Positions 44,241-56,121 of a stretch of DNA of 64,000 bases are shown piece by piece; the first letter of the stretch is position 1, and each line of letters opens with the position of its first letter. Position numbers and translations under genes: made by a program. This DNA is from Larix kaempferi (lineage: Eukaryota > Streptophyta > Pinopsida > Pinales > Pinaceae): positions 745,501 through 809,500 of the forward strand of contig BSBM01000764.1 of NCBI GenBank assembly GCA_027924585.1, written 5' to 3'. The notes beneath the pieces are model-generated. The model did no database searches. It was given only the letters and a program-made list of their open reading frames with translations, and was not told the DNA's origin.

Positions 44241-45753
44241 GTTTGTTTGAGTTTTGTAGCCTTGATGTACATGGATTTCCAGTTATGTGATTTATATATG
44301 GCTTGTCTATATTTGTATCTTGTTGTCTCATGGTGTGTTAGGGTTTGCTTAAAAACCATTGAGTTATGGAGTTATAACATGGACAAATTTAGAAACATAA
44401 ACATTAAAACAAAGAACATGAAAGAACATGTTCATAATAAATTGAAAACAAAAGCATACATAGCCTTATACCTTGGGAGCCTTTCTTGTAGGATAAAAGG
44501 CATACATATTTAAATGGGCATATGCATAATTTACTAGAGGAGATACACTAATCTATGAATTCATGAGAAGGTGGAAGTCCCATTCATTCATATATTATAA
44601 GCATGAACATGTACTAAGGATAATAAGAATAAAATTCATCAATTTAACATATGAAATAAAGCCTAAATCACATATGAATCCTAAATCATTGTATACATCA
44701 TTATTGGATATTCTTACCGATTGGTGAAGACTTTCATTTAAATCCAAGGTGCAACTAACCAACTATATCCTTGAATCCAATCACCCTTGAATATAATACG
44801 TTCACATTTGATTGATCATCCTCTTGCTTATAACACATCTCAGATTCCTCATTCCAACAATGACATTCATCTCACATTCCACATTCCAACAATGGCATTC
44901 ATCTTCTATGCAAAGGTGAACTAAAGCTTCATGGGGGGAATTTATTTATAGTTACCATTGCATCTACCCTTTGTGGGAAATAATGGGAAATTTCAATTTT
45001 CTTTTATCTAAAAGGTTTGGAAACATTCAAAAGGCTAGCTAATAAGTAGTGGGACTATCAAATCTAATTTCCATGGAAAATTATGGGTAGCACAAACATA
45101 TAGGCTAGATCACACTATTCATGGATACACCTTGATTTCCATTACAAACAAGGTACTCATCCTTCATGATGACCAATCAATATTAGTCATCAAAATGGTT
45201 CTTCAAATTAAAAAAAAGCACATCCAAGGCATCCAAGAGCCTATGTGCATGAACAATAGTCATGGATTATCATTTTATGTTTGGCTGCTCCTAAAATGAT
45301 GAACAAGGATATGAACCTTGAAAATAATAGATTGAAGTGATTTTTTTGTGTAAAAAGGAAGCACTTGTACATTTTACTTGTTAGTGGACTCGCATACTAT
45401 ATGACACCCACAAATTAGTATGTGTACATATTCCTCATTCTTAAATATTTCCAACGAATTTTGTTTTCCTCAATTTGGTCATATGTAACTATAGATATTG
45501 CTTCTTGATATTGGAGTTACAAATATAATTGAATGATTTGTGAGTTCAAACTAAATCACCATCGCCATTGAGAGGCATTGGAATTTTTGCACAAAGCAAT
45601 GCAATTTCATAATCTTGGTTATTCTTGGAGAAATTGCTCTTGTGTGATGCTATGGATTGCACCATCCAAATATGTTTTATTTTGGATGATCTTTCAAGAG
45701 TCTATATATTGGCATGTCATAGGCATAATATGCTTAGATATGTGCTCATACAT
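44241..45753. other. No recognisable gene
   Basis: AT-rich. It may hold the rest of the CACTA element, but no inverted CACTA end and no resumption of Copia-4 coding sequence was seen. Confidence 0.45.
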
Positions 45754-46757
45754 GGTGCCATCTCAGGAACTAGGGTTTTGCTTAGTGAATGCTATCACAA
45801 TCTTGCACGAGGGGGTCATTTATGATCCGAAGGCTCCTGGGCATGTGTGACCATCGTAAACACATCCAAAATGGCCACATGCATGTGTGGGAGCTGACAG
45901 AACTCAAGTCTGCTCGCCGGTTTGGGTTCCGTGCCCCCAAAGCAAATCCTCAAAGTGTCCCTGAATGACAATGCGGTGCATGACCAAGATTCCCATAGAA
46001 CCAAAATTGTGACTCCGATCGCGAATCTGTCAATTCCGATGGATCCAGAACGATGGGTTTTAGTTAGGGTACCCCCCACAACGTGCCTCAAACACTCGGA
46101 AATAGTGCTATTGTTCCATCTCTGGAACTAGGGTTTTTCTTAGTGAAGGCCATGCCAATCTTGCTCAAGGGGGTCATTTATGATCCGAAGGCTCCCGGGC
46201 ATGCGTGGACAACGTGAACACATCCACAATGGCCGCATGCATGTGTGGGAGTTGACAGAACCCAATTCCGCTCGCCGGTTTGGGTTATGTTCCCCCAGAT
46301 AAAATGCTCAAAGTGTCTCTGAATGGCCACAGGGTGAATGACCAAGATTCCTGTAGCACCAAAACCATGACTCCGATCGCGAATCTGTCGATTCTGATGG
46401 ATCCGGGGCATCGGGTTTCAGCTAGGGCCCCCCACAATGTGCCTCCAACGCTAGGAAACGGTGTTATTGTGCCTTCTTCGGAACTAGGGTTTTGCTTAAT
46501 GAAGGCCATGGCAATCTTGCTCAAGGGGGTCATTTATGATCCGAAGGCTTTCGGGTGTGTGTGTCCATTGTGAGAACATCCACAATGGCCACATGCATGT
46601 GTAGGAGCTGACGAAACCCAAGTATGCTCGCCGGTTTAGGTTCTGTGCCCCCAGAGTAAATCCTCAAAGTGTCCCTAAATGACCATGTGGTGCCTGACCA
46701 AGATTCCCGTAGCACCAAAACCGTGACTCCGATCATGAATCCGTCGATTCCGATGGA
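45754..46757. repeat. Satellite SatA, array 1 (about 2.8 monomers)
   Basis: The tandem monomer is about 358 bp. Landmarks in order are GGAACTAGGGTTTTGCT, GTGAAGGCCATGCCAATCTT, ATTTATGATCCGAAGG, CCACAATGGCCACATGCATG, GGTTTGGGTTCCGTG, AAATCCTCAAAGTGTCCCTG and TCGATTCCGATGGAT. The array starts within the CATCTC phrase before GGAACTAGGG and breaks off inside CGATTCCGATGGA. Confidence 0.92.
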
Positions 46758-47904
46758 AGATAGCAAAATGTTAATTACAATTTTTCTTTAACCAGAATAC
46801 TTTTTGCATAAACTAACCCGTTGAATAGAATTCATTCCCCATCAACCAATCATTAACCCACTAACTATCTCAATAATTTTTTAGTTTGTTAATCACTAAC
46901 TCACCAACTCTCTCATCCCCAAACCTATTGGATTATCAACCATATAACCCAATAACCATGAAATCATAAATTCTTAACATAATATTTCCCATCATCCCTA
47001 ACTCACTAGTTCCTAATTAATGTAAGCCCTATGGATCTACATATCAAAGTTACACATAACAAAAAAATTCATATTCACACTAAACAAACTTAAATTTCAA
47101 TACACGAGACAAAATATAAGATCATAGAACATGTTTTTCTTTTATTTATTGATCATTTGGTTAATTACCAAAGGATTTATTATGATAAGTAGGAGTTTTT
47201 TTTCCTTAGAAATCCCCTCTACAACAAAATAAATAAACCCTATTACTAAATGTAAACTCTTATTGGCAATTTTGTTTTAAAATTATTAGACATTGGGAAT
47301 TTGGTTTCTCTAAAATCTTTCTTTGATTCTCCTTTATAGATATTGCTTGATATCCTCCTTCATTGATCTCTTTCAGACTCATATAAATACAAGGGGATGT
47401 TGGATAGCTTCCATAACTAACCCTAAAACCTCACCATACATATTAAGTAAGAAAAATTATATTGATGATTCTCGAAACCCTTTGAACATGAAAATTTTGA
47501 ATCATATTCAAATGAATTTATTCATATAACCCAACAAACATTAAATCATGTGATAGTATCTTACGAAGCGATCATGATTAGCATTCTCCATGTTAAAACA
47601 AGGTACACATATGCAAGAGGTGGATTAGGTAAATGCATGCTAGTTTGTATAGTAGCATGGCACATGGAATCCAAAACATTTTTTACAAGGCCCACGTTCC
47701 ACACTTTCTAAATAATGTAGATACATATAACTCACAAAAACTTCCCTTTGAGCAATTTTGACAGAAATGCATGCCAAAGCTTTATTTTTTCTACAAATTT
47801 CTATATTTTAAATTCGAAGGCTAAAAATTGATGTGTTGTGAAAATACTAAATGATTTTCCTTTAACACAATGAGATAAATAATAATATTAACATTTTACT
47901 TTTT
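46758..47904. other. AT-rich spacer, no gene seen
   Basis: No domain, RNA gene or tandem repeat is evident. Confidence 0.5.
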
Positions 47905-48660
47905 ATTTTATGTCCCCGACATATATTATTTGGTCGGGGGCATTAGTTTGGGTGCTATCGTGCATATTTCTCGGTGAAGGTGGAAGGTTTTGCAAGGGTT
48001 TGGGGGCGATGGATGAATTGCTGGGTTTTTCTCATTTTGGAAATGGCTATTTTTTCTGGTATTCGATTGGGTTTGTTCGCCATGACGTCTGCATCGAAAT
48101 TTGGCTCCCGGGCCTCGATGGCGTGGTGGCGTCATGGGAGGGTTAAATTTGTTGCAGGTGGTAGTTGTGATTGAATTTTTTGGGTGTGGCGTTCTGCTAG
48201 GATGATGGGGATGGCCATGCCTGCTTTAATTTTTTGGGTGTGGATGGCCATGCCTTTGTACTCTTCCGTGGTTTCGGTGATGGGATGGTGTCAGGGGAGG
48301 CTCTCTCTAGTTCCGAACCTTTCTCCGGTTTTCGAGGATTCTATATGTTGGTCAGTTGTGCTGAATGTTGTAATTGTAGTGTTTGTGGCTTCAAACTCTT
48401 TGTCTATGGTATTTCTGTTGTCCTCAGCTTGCAATATCCCTAGTTCGCGTTGTCGGTGTTCGGCTGTCTGTCCGTTGCGAATTCCAAAAACGGTTTCCTA
48501 TTGGGGACTGGCGTGTATTCTGCTTAGCCTGGTAGCGTTCTCATTTGGAAAGGTATGTTGTTCGACTTTCGTCCCCTGTTTTTTGAAATCTTTTGTTGTT
48601 GAGGGGTTTCTCTTGTTAGGCTTAGTGTTTTCTGCAATTTTATAGAGAAAAAATCAGTTT
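47905..48660 (+). other. G+T-rich segment with a 148-codon frame of unknown nature
   Basis: Composition shifts sharply from AT-rich flanks to G/T-rich DNA. A frame from ATG 48202 to 48645 encodes a hydrophobic, Val/Leu/Ser/Cys-rich protein with several possible membrane segments, and no family I recognise. A direct repeat (TTTTTTGGGTGTGG.. and GGATGGCCATGCCT) occurs twice between 48175 and 48258. A small inverted repeat CCCCGAC/GTCGGGG marks the left edge (47914-47939). It may be an untranslated part of a transposon. Confidence 0.3.
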
Positions 48661-48830
48661 GCTTCGTTCATGTTCTATTATCTACATTTTGTGCTTGGGT
48701 TTCCTGGGATTTGATTTGAATTTATTTCTTCGTTCTTGGGCTGTGTGAATTTCTTTCTTCATTCTTGTGCTGTGTGAATTTGCAATTGCTAAAATAAAAT
48801 AAAAAAGGGGCAAGGAATTGAACACGAGAC

Positions 48831-49301
48831 CTTATTGTGCATGAGAATGGCACATCCAGGCTCCAGTTGATCTTTATTGACACGATAGAACATTGACATA
48901 ATACTCGGGGCTGATCGAAGACGAAACAATTGCATGATTCTCATCGATAATTTCTTTCAGATTACCGACGCTCATGGGAGATCCCCTCATATCATCAACC
49001 TTGGACCTGTCTTCCTCGTTCTTGTCCTCTCGGGGTTTCAGCCGCTCCTGGTTGGAGATGAACTCATCCTCCATGAGAAGATAATATTTGATCCTTTCAA
49101 GCTTCAAGAGCCAGAGCTTGCATTTGGTCAGGGGGTCACCACGGGCAGTCGGTCGGCTGCCTCGGGACCCTTCTACTTCCTTTGTTTACGACCAATGTGA
49201 GTTGCGGGTGCCACGGGTTCGAATTTCTTCTCCTTGTCGTCCTGCTTGCGGTCGTCTGGGGAGCCCTTGTGATTCAGGCCATCGCCGTGAGCTTGCACCA
49301 T
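48831..49301 (-). pseudogene. RPT2: 26S proteasome regulatory subunit 4 (RPT2), 5' fragment
   Basis: RPT2 is an AAA+ ATPase of the 19S proteasome cap. From ATG 49301 the frame gives [20 protein letters not shown], a TAG where Gln is expected, then [14 protein letters not shown]. After a one-base deletion comes [59 protein letters not shown] and, after another shift, [17 protein letters not shown]. It stops at 48831 before GTCTCG, a possible splice donor. About 157 of roughly 440 residues are present. The AAA ATPase core is missing. Confidence 0.9.
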
Positions 49302-50449
49302 GGCCTCGGCGAGATTCGAACTCAGAACAGATTTTGATCTATGAAATGGAAAACCCACGAGCAAGTTTCAGAGGCGTAACACCATGTTAAAATTGCAGGA
49401 AACTTTTGCTTTTCACATTCATTTATTAAAGTCCATAATTCAATAGCTTGTGAATGTTGGACACCCCAGCCATGGTTTCGGTTCTAGGTGCTTTTTCGGT
49501 CCTGAGCGCTTCAAAATTCTCGTGTCCATTAGAGAAAAAAATCTATATTACTCTTTTTTAATATAAAATTCAAAATTAGATACAGTATCGTTATGACCTG
49601 GAATACTAATCAATAAAAAATTATTTACCTGTTTTGGCATTAAGCATATCAGTCTAGTTAAATTTCTGGCACCTACTCCAAGTCGAGGAGGGTCAGAGCT
49701 AGGAGAGATTGTTTTGATTGCATCATCCTACACTGCAGGTTGTCTGTTCTTGAACGTAATTCATTTTCTTGTAACCCACGACACTTCTCGTTGAAAACTG
49801 GATATGACACTTCTCCCTGAAAACCAGATACGACACTTCCCCGATATTTCCTCTTATTCAAATGTTTAGCAAGTAAAGACTTAATTGAAATTGAATAATT
49901 TTTTATTGAAAATTTAACTTCTACAGTAAAACGCACCTAAAATATCAAGGAAAACACACAGCTATTCCCAGTAGTCACGTGCAAAAACCCTAGGCGAGAG
50001 TAATTGGACTCTTCTACAGTTGACCTGGAATTCTTTAAATTCAGTTTTCAAGTATATATGCTAGCACGTTAGATATCGCTCCAACGGCCATGCCCTATCT
50101 GGTTTTAAGTCTCAAACCCTCAACATTTACCTCCACAACCAAGAAGGGCCAAGTCCCCCCTTCCTTGGGCTCGAACAATACCAAGTCGAAATGAAGAGAC
50201 AACCCTGGTGAATTCACTAGAGGTGGGTAACGCTGGCACACGATACAAGGGAAAATTAATGCGGCAGACGAACGACCCTTCCAGGTGGTGGGAGATTTCT
50301 GAAATGTCCAACACTATGATTTTGAAATTTTGATAAAGTGTTTAAGCTTATTTTAGCCTTCGATAGTGGATATCAATTGTTCTTAACAAACAAAAAAATA
50401 TACACTTGTGTCTTTTTGCACCGAGTGAAACGAGGTGCTCTACAGCCCA
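49302..50449. other. No recognisable gene
   Basis: Mixed composition. Two adjacent near-repeats of CGACACTTCTC then GAAAAC and GGATA occur near 49775-49835. No domain was identified. Confidence 0.45.
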
Positions 50450-50700
50450 GTATGGGGGAGATGTTGTAATGTGATGTAACGTTTGTAACAAAATAACAAT
50501 ATAACGTTTGTAACAAAATAATTAAAAAAATTCATGCCAGCTCATAAAATAAAAAATTATGGAAAGTATTTAAAAAAAAGTATGGGGGAGATGTTGTAAC
50601 ATGATGTCACGTTTGTAACAAAATAATTAAGAAATAATTAAAAAAATTCATGTCGGCTCATAAAATAAAAAATTATGGAAAGTATTTAAAAAAAAATCCA
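50450..50700 (+). repeat. Duplicated LTR-start-like segment (PPT plus TGTTGTAA)
   Basis: AGTATGGGGGAGATGTTGTAA occurs at about 50449 and again at about 50580. Each is followed by ATGTNACGTTTGTAACAAAATAA, an AATTCATG(C/T)C..GCTCATAAAATAAAAAATTATGG phrase and an A-run. GTATGGGGGAGA next to TGTTG looks like a copia polypurine tract joined to a 3' LTR start. No upstream pol was found. Confidence 0.5.
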
Positions 50701-50762
50701 TGTTGGTTCATAAAATAAAATCCATGTTCGTTTATAAAATAAAAACTTAAAACTTAAACCTG

Positions 50763-50857
50763 GATCTATCAATCAAGAGAGATCAAATTTCTTGAGTTTA
50801 AATTTTAAAAAAGAAATACACCTCAAGAAATTGGATCTCTCTCGGTGCTTGATAGAT
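50763..50857. repeat. Long imperfect inverted repeat (foldback)
   Basis: GATCTATCAATCAAGAGAGA and following bases to 50796 pair with 50822-50857 (ending GCTTGATAGAT) across a loop of about 25 nt, with a few bulges. The stem is about 34 bp. It could be a small foldback element or an RNA hairpin precursor. Confidence 0.75.
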
Positions 50858-53804
50858 ACGAGTTTAAGATGGATCTATGGTAATAAGTATACATTAAAGA
50901 GTAGTGCTGTATGTTATTTAATCTGATTCACATTTCTCCACGTAGCATATCATATTTTCATGGATTTATAAACGAATAGCTTGCTTAATCAAAAGCATCT
51001 CTCATATTTTGATCGATTTTTTGCAGCCTTTGAAATGGATTTATTGATTAAAATGTATTTTAGGTTTTGATTTCTTTTCTTTCATCTTCTTAGCTGAATA
51101 TATCTCTTTGTTTGGTGAGATTTCGATATTTTTTACCGCACCTTGAATGGATAATAAATATGTAATGCATTTAATAAAAACGACTTTTGTATTTTTTAGT
51201 GAATATGGTTGTCATATTTTCGGCTTCTCAAATCACCTTATTGCTTCATAATCTGTGAGATAAAATGTGCTTAGTATGATTTATGTAAATTATTTTATAT
51301 ATCACATAAATTGTTTTTTCAATCATATTTTTATTATTGGTAAATATTGAACAACACACCCACAAAGATCTTGAAGTGCGTTTTCTGCATGGTGCATATC
51401 CTTCCCCGTTAGACACATGTACACGATATGGAATTTTCATATTTCATATTGTAAAACGGTAGAGCTGGGTTGATTTTCTCATCCTCTTCTGCATTTAGAA
51501 AAACAGAATGGAAACGCATTACAGATGTGTTCTAGTAACAAAAAATATATAAACGGATGAGGGGAGTCAGCTCTCCATCTTGGAGGTTGCTCCAGCTCTC
51601 AACAACGATTAAACCATATATATATTTAAATACATATGAGATTGCTGGTTTTCTCTTGAGACAGCCCTCTCTATTTGATCATCACCGTGTGTCTATATAT
51701 ATAGAAAAAAAAAATGGGTTCCAGGATTTACCAATGGGATTGCCAGAGTAACATTGGCACATTGATTATCTAAAAAATATTAATACTTCTTACATCATTA
51801 TTCGAGAAGAGTGTTTCTAAATTCAAGTTGAGAATCTTTATAGCTGCAGACATGTTGACTTAAAGACTTGGCAATGTAGTTGTCGACATGAATTTGACCA
51901 TTATTTCATGTATTTGTCTAAGATTATAAACATTTTATAAAGAAATTAACTACAAACCGCCTACACAATAGCTAGGGTTCTTATTTTTATAATATAAATT
52001 GAAAAAATAATTTATAAAAATATATGAAATTAAATAAATTAATATAAAAGTGTGGAGCATTATCAAACCAACGCCATGTATTAGAATTTGGAACATATAA
52101 TGTACAAGTATACCAGCTAAGCATTAAAAACAAGTGATACTGATAATCCTTCAATTTGAACAACTTAAAAATATATATTATATTATTTTTAGAATGGTGG
52201 TTGTATATTATATTATTATATTATATTATATTATAATAGGCATGTGAGATTCTTCATTAGTCTATGTATAAGAATGTGGCAGGGGTTCCTCTTTTTCACA
52301 TAATTTTCTTTTTCCTTTGGCTAAGAGTTCGATTTCCCTTTTAGAGGTATGCATGGAAGATGGATTAAATTATTTAGGTTTCTATCTAAAACCAATTGCA
52401 TCTTGTAAGAAATATTGAAAATGATTTTTTGCTGAAATGCAAAAAATGTTGTATGCATGATATAATCAATGGTTATATCTCATGGTGGTAGGATTGTTCT
52501 CATCAAGGCTATACTACAGGTTAATTTTTTTGTTGTTGGATTCATTTGTTTTTTATTCTTTGTAATTAATATATATATACCTGTATATATATATACCACT
52601 AAACTTGTTTAAACATTCACAAATGCTTATTTTAAGAGATTATGTCTTCATGTAACCAAATATTTTAAATATGCATAAATCAAGTTATATTTTGTATTCA
52701 AATTGGCTACATAATTAATTTCTTCCTATTGAGGGAAGTCTTGATGTATATTTTATGAACATGGAATAGAAAACCAAATTGTCATTTCATGAAACTTTAA
52801 TGTATAGTATATATTTGTTGCTTGATAGTATCCATCTTTCTCATAGAATTATATCTTCCACGATATATATATATATATTTTGGTTCATAATATCCATATT
52901 TTCAAGCAGAGTGCTTTTAGCACTTGCAATTGGATACTAAGGATTTTTTTTTCATTTTGTCTTATGTAGATATGGTGTGTAAAATTTCTATTGCGCAATT
53001 TAATAAACTCCAACATTAGTAAATGCAAATATGCAATAGGCTTGCGATTTCAGCTTTCTAGTGAATTTCTATTTTCTATTTTCTTTTTTTTATCATGCAA
53101 AAAAAATCATCCTTTTTCTTTGCATATTGCATTTTATATAGAAATTTAAATTTGAAACTCTTCCCTGTCTTTCTTGACTTTTTTATTAAATCCTAAAAAA
53201 TAATTGGAAAATAAAACATCACTATAATAACTACATACCTACTGTGAAAAAATCGACCTAATCATTTCATGGCAATTTCATATGCACTTGCCAATGCCCC
53301 CACTAGCAATGTCCGGGGGCACCATGTGGCTCTTGTTAATTATATACATTGTGCCAAAATAATTCAAATCGAAATGAACACCTATTTATCACATACATTA
53401 TCTATATTATTCAAAGAAAAATCTAATTCACCATTATATGAAAAATTATATATATTACATCAATCTCATTCATATACCAAATAACAAAATTGAAATATTA
53501 CATATAGTATATTCATAGGAATTTCTTTATAAATCTTATTGATTTTAAATTAACTTAAAATGCAACATTGCATGTGTGAAAAATGATACAAAAATACATG
53601 ACACAATACAATACAACACAACACACCGAGAAAACAACTATATAAATTTAATGTCTCCTTCATTTCTAAATAAACTTCAGTTTTTAGAGTATTCTTCATG
53701 AAGCATTAATTTTTTAAAATATAATGCTTTTAATAAACCTTCTTTTAAATGAAATATAAATTAAAGAATATGAAATACAAAGCCCAAGAATCTGAATAAC
53801 ATTA
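50858..53804. other. AT-rich spacer with microsatellites, no gene seen
   Basis: Contains ATATT-type repeats near 52200-52245, AT dinucleotide runs near 52568-52602 and 52863-52880, and an ACAATAC phrase near 53600-53625. No coding domain was recognised. Confidence 0.5.
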
Positions 53805-56121
53805 GTTGTGGACCCAAGTCCGCTTGCCGGTTTGGGTTCCGTGCCCTTGGAGGAAATCCTCAAACTGTCCCTGAATGGCCACGGGGTTCCTGACCAGGAT
53901 TATCTTAGCACCAAAACCATGACTCTGATCGTGAATCCGTCAATTCCGATGGATCCAGGACGTCGGGTTTTAGCTAGCCCCCCCCTCCCCACAACGTGCC
54001 TCCAACGCTCAGAAACGGTGCTATTGTGTCTTCTCCGGAACTAGGGTTTTGCTCAGTGAAGGCCATGCCAATCTTGCTCAAGGAGGTCATTTATGATCCG
54101 AAGGATCCCAAGAGTGCGTGGCCATCGTAGACACATCCACAATGGCCACATGCACATGTGGGAGTTGATGAAACCCAAGTCCGCTCGCTGGTTTGGGTTC
54201 CGTTCCCCCGGAGAAAATCCTCAAAGTGTCCCTGAATGGCCACGTGGTGCCTCACCAAGATTCTCGTAGCACCAAAACCATGAATTCGATCGTGAATCCC
54301 TCGATTCCGATGGATCTCGGACGCCGATTTTTAGCTAGGCCCCCCCACACTGTGCCTCAAACGCTCGGAAATGGTGCTATTGTGCTATCTCTAGAACTAG
54401 GGTTTTGCTTAGTGAAGGCCATGCCAATCTTGCTCAAGGGTGTCATTTATGATGTGAAGGATCCCGGGTGTGCGTCGCCATCGTGAACATGTCCACAATG
54501 GCCACATGAATGTGTGGGAGCTGATGGAACCAAAGTCTACTCCCCGGTTTGGGTTTTGTGCCCCGAGAGCAAATCCTCAAAGTGTCCATGAATGGCCACG
54601 AGGTGCCTGACCAAAATGCCCATAGAACCAAAACCGTGACTGCGATCGCAAAGCCGTCGATTCTAGTGGATTCAGGACACCGGGTTCTAGTTGAGGGACC
54701 CCCCACATCGTGCCTCCAACACCTAGAAATAATGCTATTGTGCCATCTCCTGAACTAGGGTTTTGCTCAGTGAAGGCCATTCCAATCTTGCTCAAGGGGG
54801 TCAATTCTCATACAACCGCTCCCAAGCATGCGTGGACATGGTGAACATGTTCACGATGGCCATGTGCACGTGCGAGAGTTCACGGAACCCAAGTCTACTC
54901 GTCGGTTTAGGTTTCGTGCCCTCAGAGCAAATCCTCAAAGTGTCCCCGAATGGCCATGGGGTGCCTGACCAAAATTCCCATAGCACCAAAACCGTGGCTC
55001 CGATCACAAATCCGTCGATTCCAATAGATTTGGGACACCAGGTCTTAGCTGTGGTACCCCTCATGCCATGCCTAAAACGCCCGAAAATAGTCCTATTGTG
55101 CCATCTCCGGAACTAGGGTTTTGCTTAGTGACGGCCATGCCAATCTTGCTCAAGGGGGTCATTTATGATCCGAAGGCTCCCGACCGAGCATGGCCATCGT
55201 GAACACACCCACAATGTCTACATGCATGTGCAGGAGATGAAGAAACCCAAGTCCACTCGTCGATTTGGGTTCCGTTACCTCAAAGCAAATCCTCAAAGTG
55301 TCCCTAAATGGCCACGGGGTGTCTGACAAATATTCCTGTAGAACCAAAACCGTGACTTCGATAGCGAATCCGTCGATTCCGATGGATTCAGGGCACCAGG
55401 TTTCAGCTAGGAGGCCCCCCACACCGTGCCTTGAAGGCTAAAAAATGGTGATATTATGCCATCTCCGGAACTAGGGTTTTGCTCAATGAAGGCCATGCCA
55501 ATCTTGCTCAAGGGGGTCATTTATGATTTGAAGGCTCCCGACCGAGCGTGGCCATTGTGAACACATCCACAATGGAGACATGCATGTGCAAGAGCTAACG
55601 AAACCTAAGTCCACTCGTTGGTTTGGGTTCCGTGAGTTCAAAGTGTCCCTAAATGGCCATGGGGTGCCTAACCAAAATGCCCGTAGCACCAAAATCGCGA
55701 CTCCGATCTCGAAGCCGTCGATTTTGATGGATTTGGGACACCTGGTTTCGGCTAGGGGCACCCCCACACTATGGTTGGAAGGATAAAAAATGGTGTTGTT
55801 GTGCCATCTCATTAACTAGGGTTTTGCTCAGTGAAGGCCATTCCAATTTTGCTCAAGGGGGTCAATACTCATCTGAAGAATCCCAAGCATGCGTGGACAT
55901 CGTGAACACATACACAATGGCCATATGAATGTACAGGAGCTGACGAAACCCAATTCCGCTCGTCAGTTTGGGTTTCGTGACCCCAAAGCAAATCCTCAAA
56001 GTGTCCTTGAATGGCCACAGGGTGCCCGACCAAAATGCCCATAGCACCAAAACCGTGACTCCGATCATGAAGCCGTCGATTCCGATGGATTCAGGAAGCT
56101 GGTTTCTAGTTGGGGGCCAAG
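53805..56121. repeat. Satellite SatA, array 2 (about 6.5 monomers)
   Basis: The CCTCAAAGTGTCC landmark recurs at about 53860, 54221, 54577, 54935, 55293, 55638 and 55996. Spacings are 361, 356, 358, 358, 345 and 358 bp. The short one is a deletion in the GTGCCCC..GAGCAAATCC part. The array ends inside a monomer after TTTCTAGTTGGGGG and passes directly into SatB. Confidence 0.95.

Noticed and set aside
45360-45400. TTGTTAGTG near 45380 as the missing inverted CACTA terminus
   Set aside because: Only the last few bases resemble the inverted end. It lacks the CCCATTTTGTACTAGTG match and the flanking ATA duplication.
48800-48880. A tRNA-like look on the minus strand (CATTCTCATGCACAATAAGG and GTGTTCAATTCC)
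   Set aside because: The sequence is explained by RPT2 coding text (DQLEPGCAILMHNK), and no cloverleaf forms.
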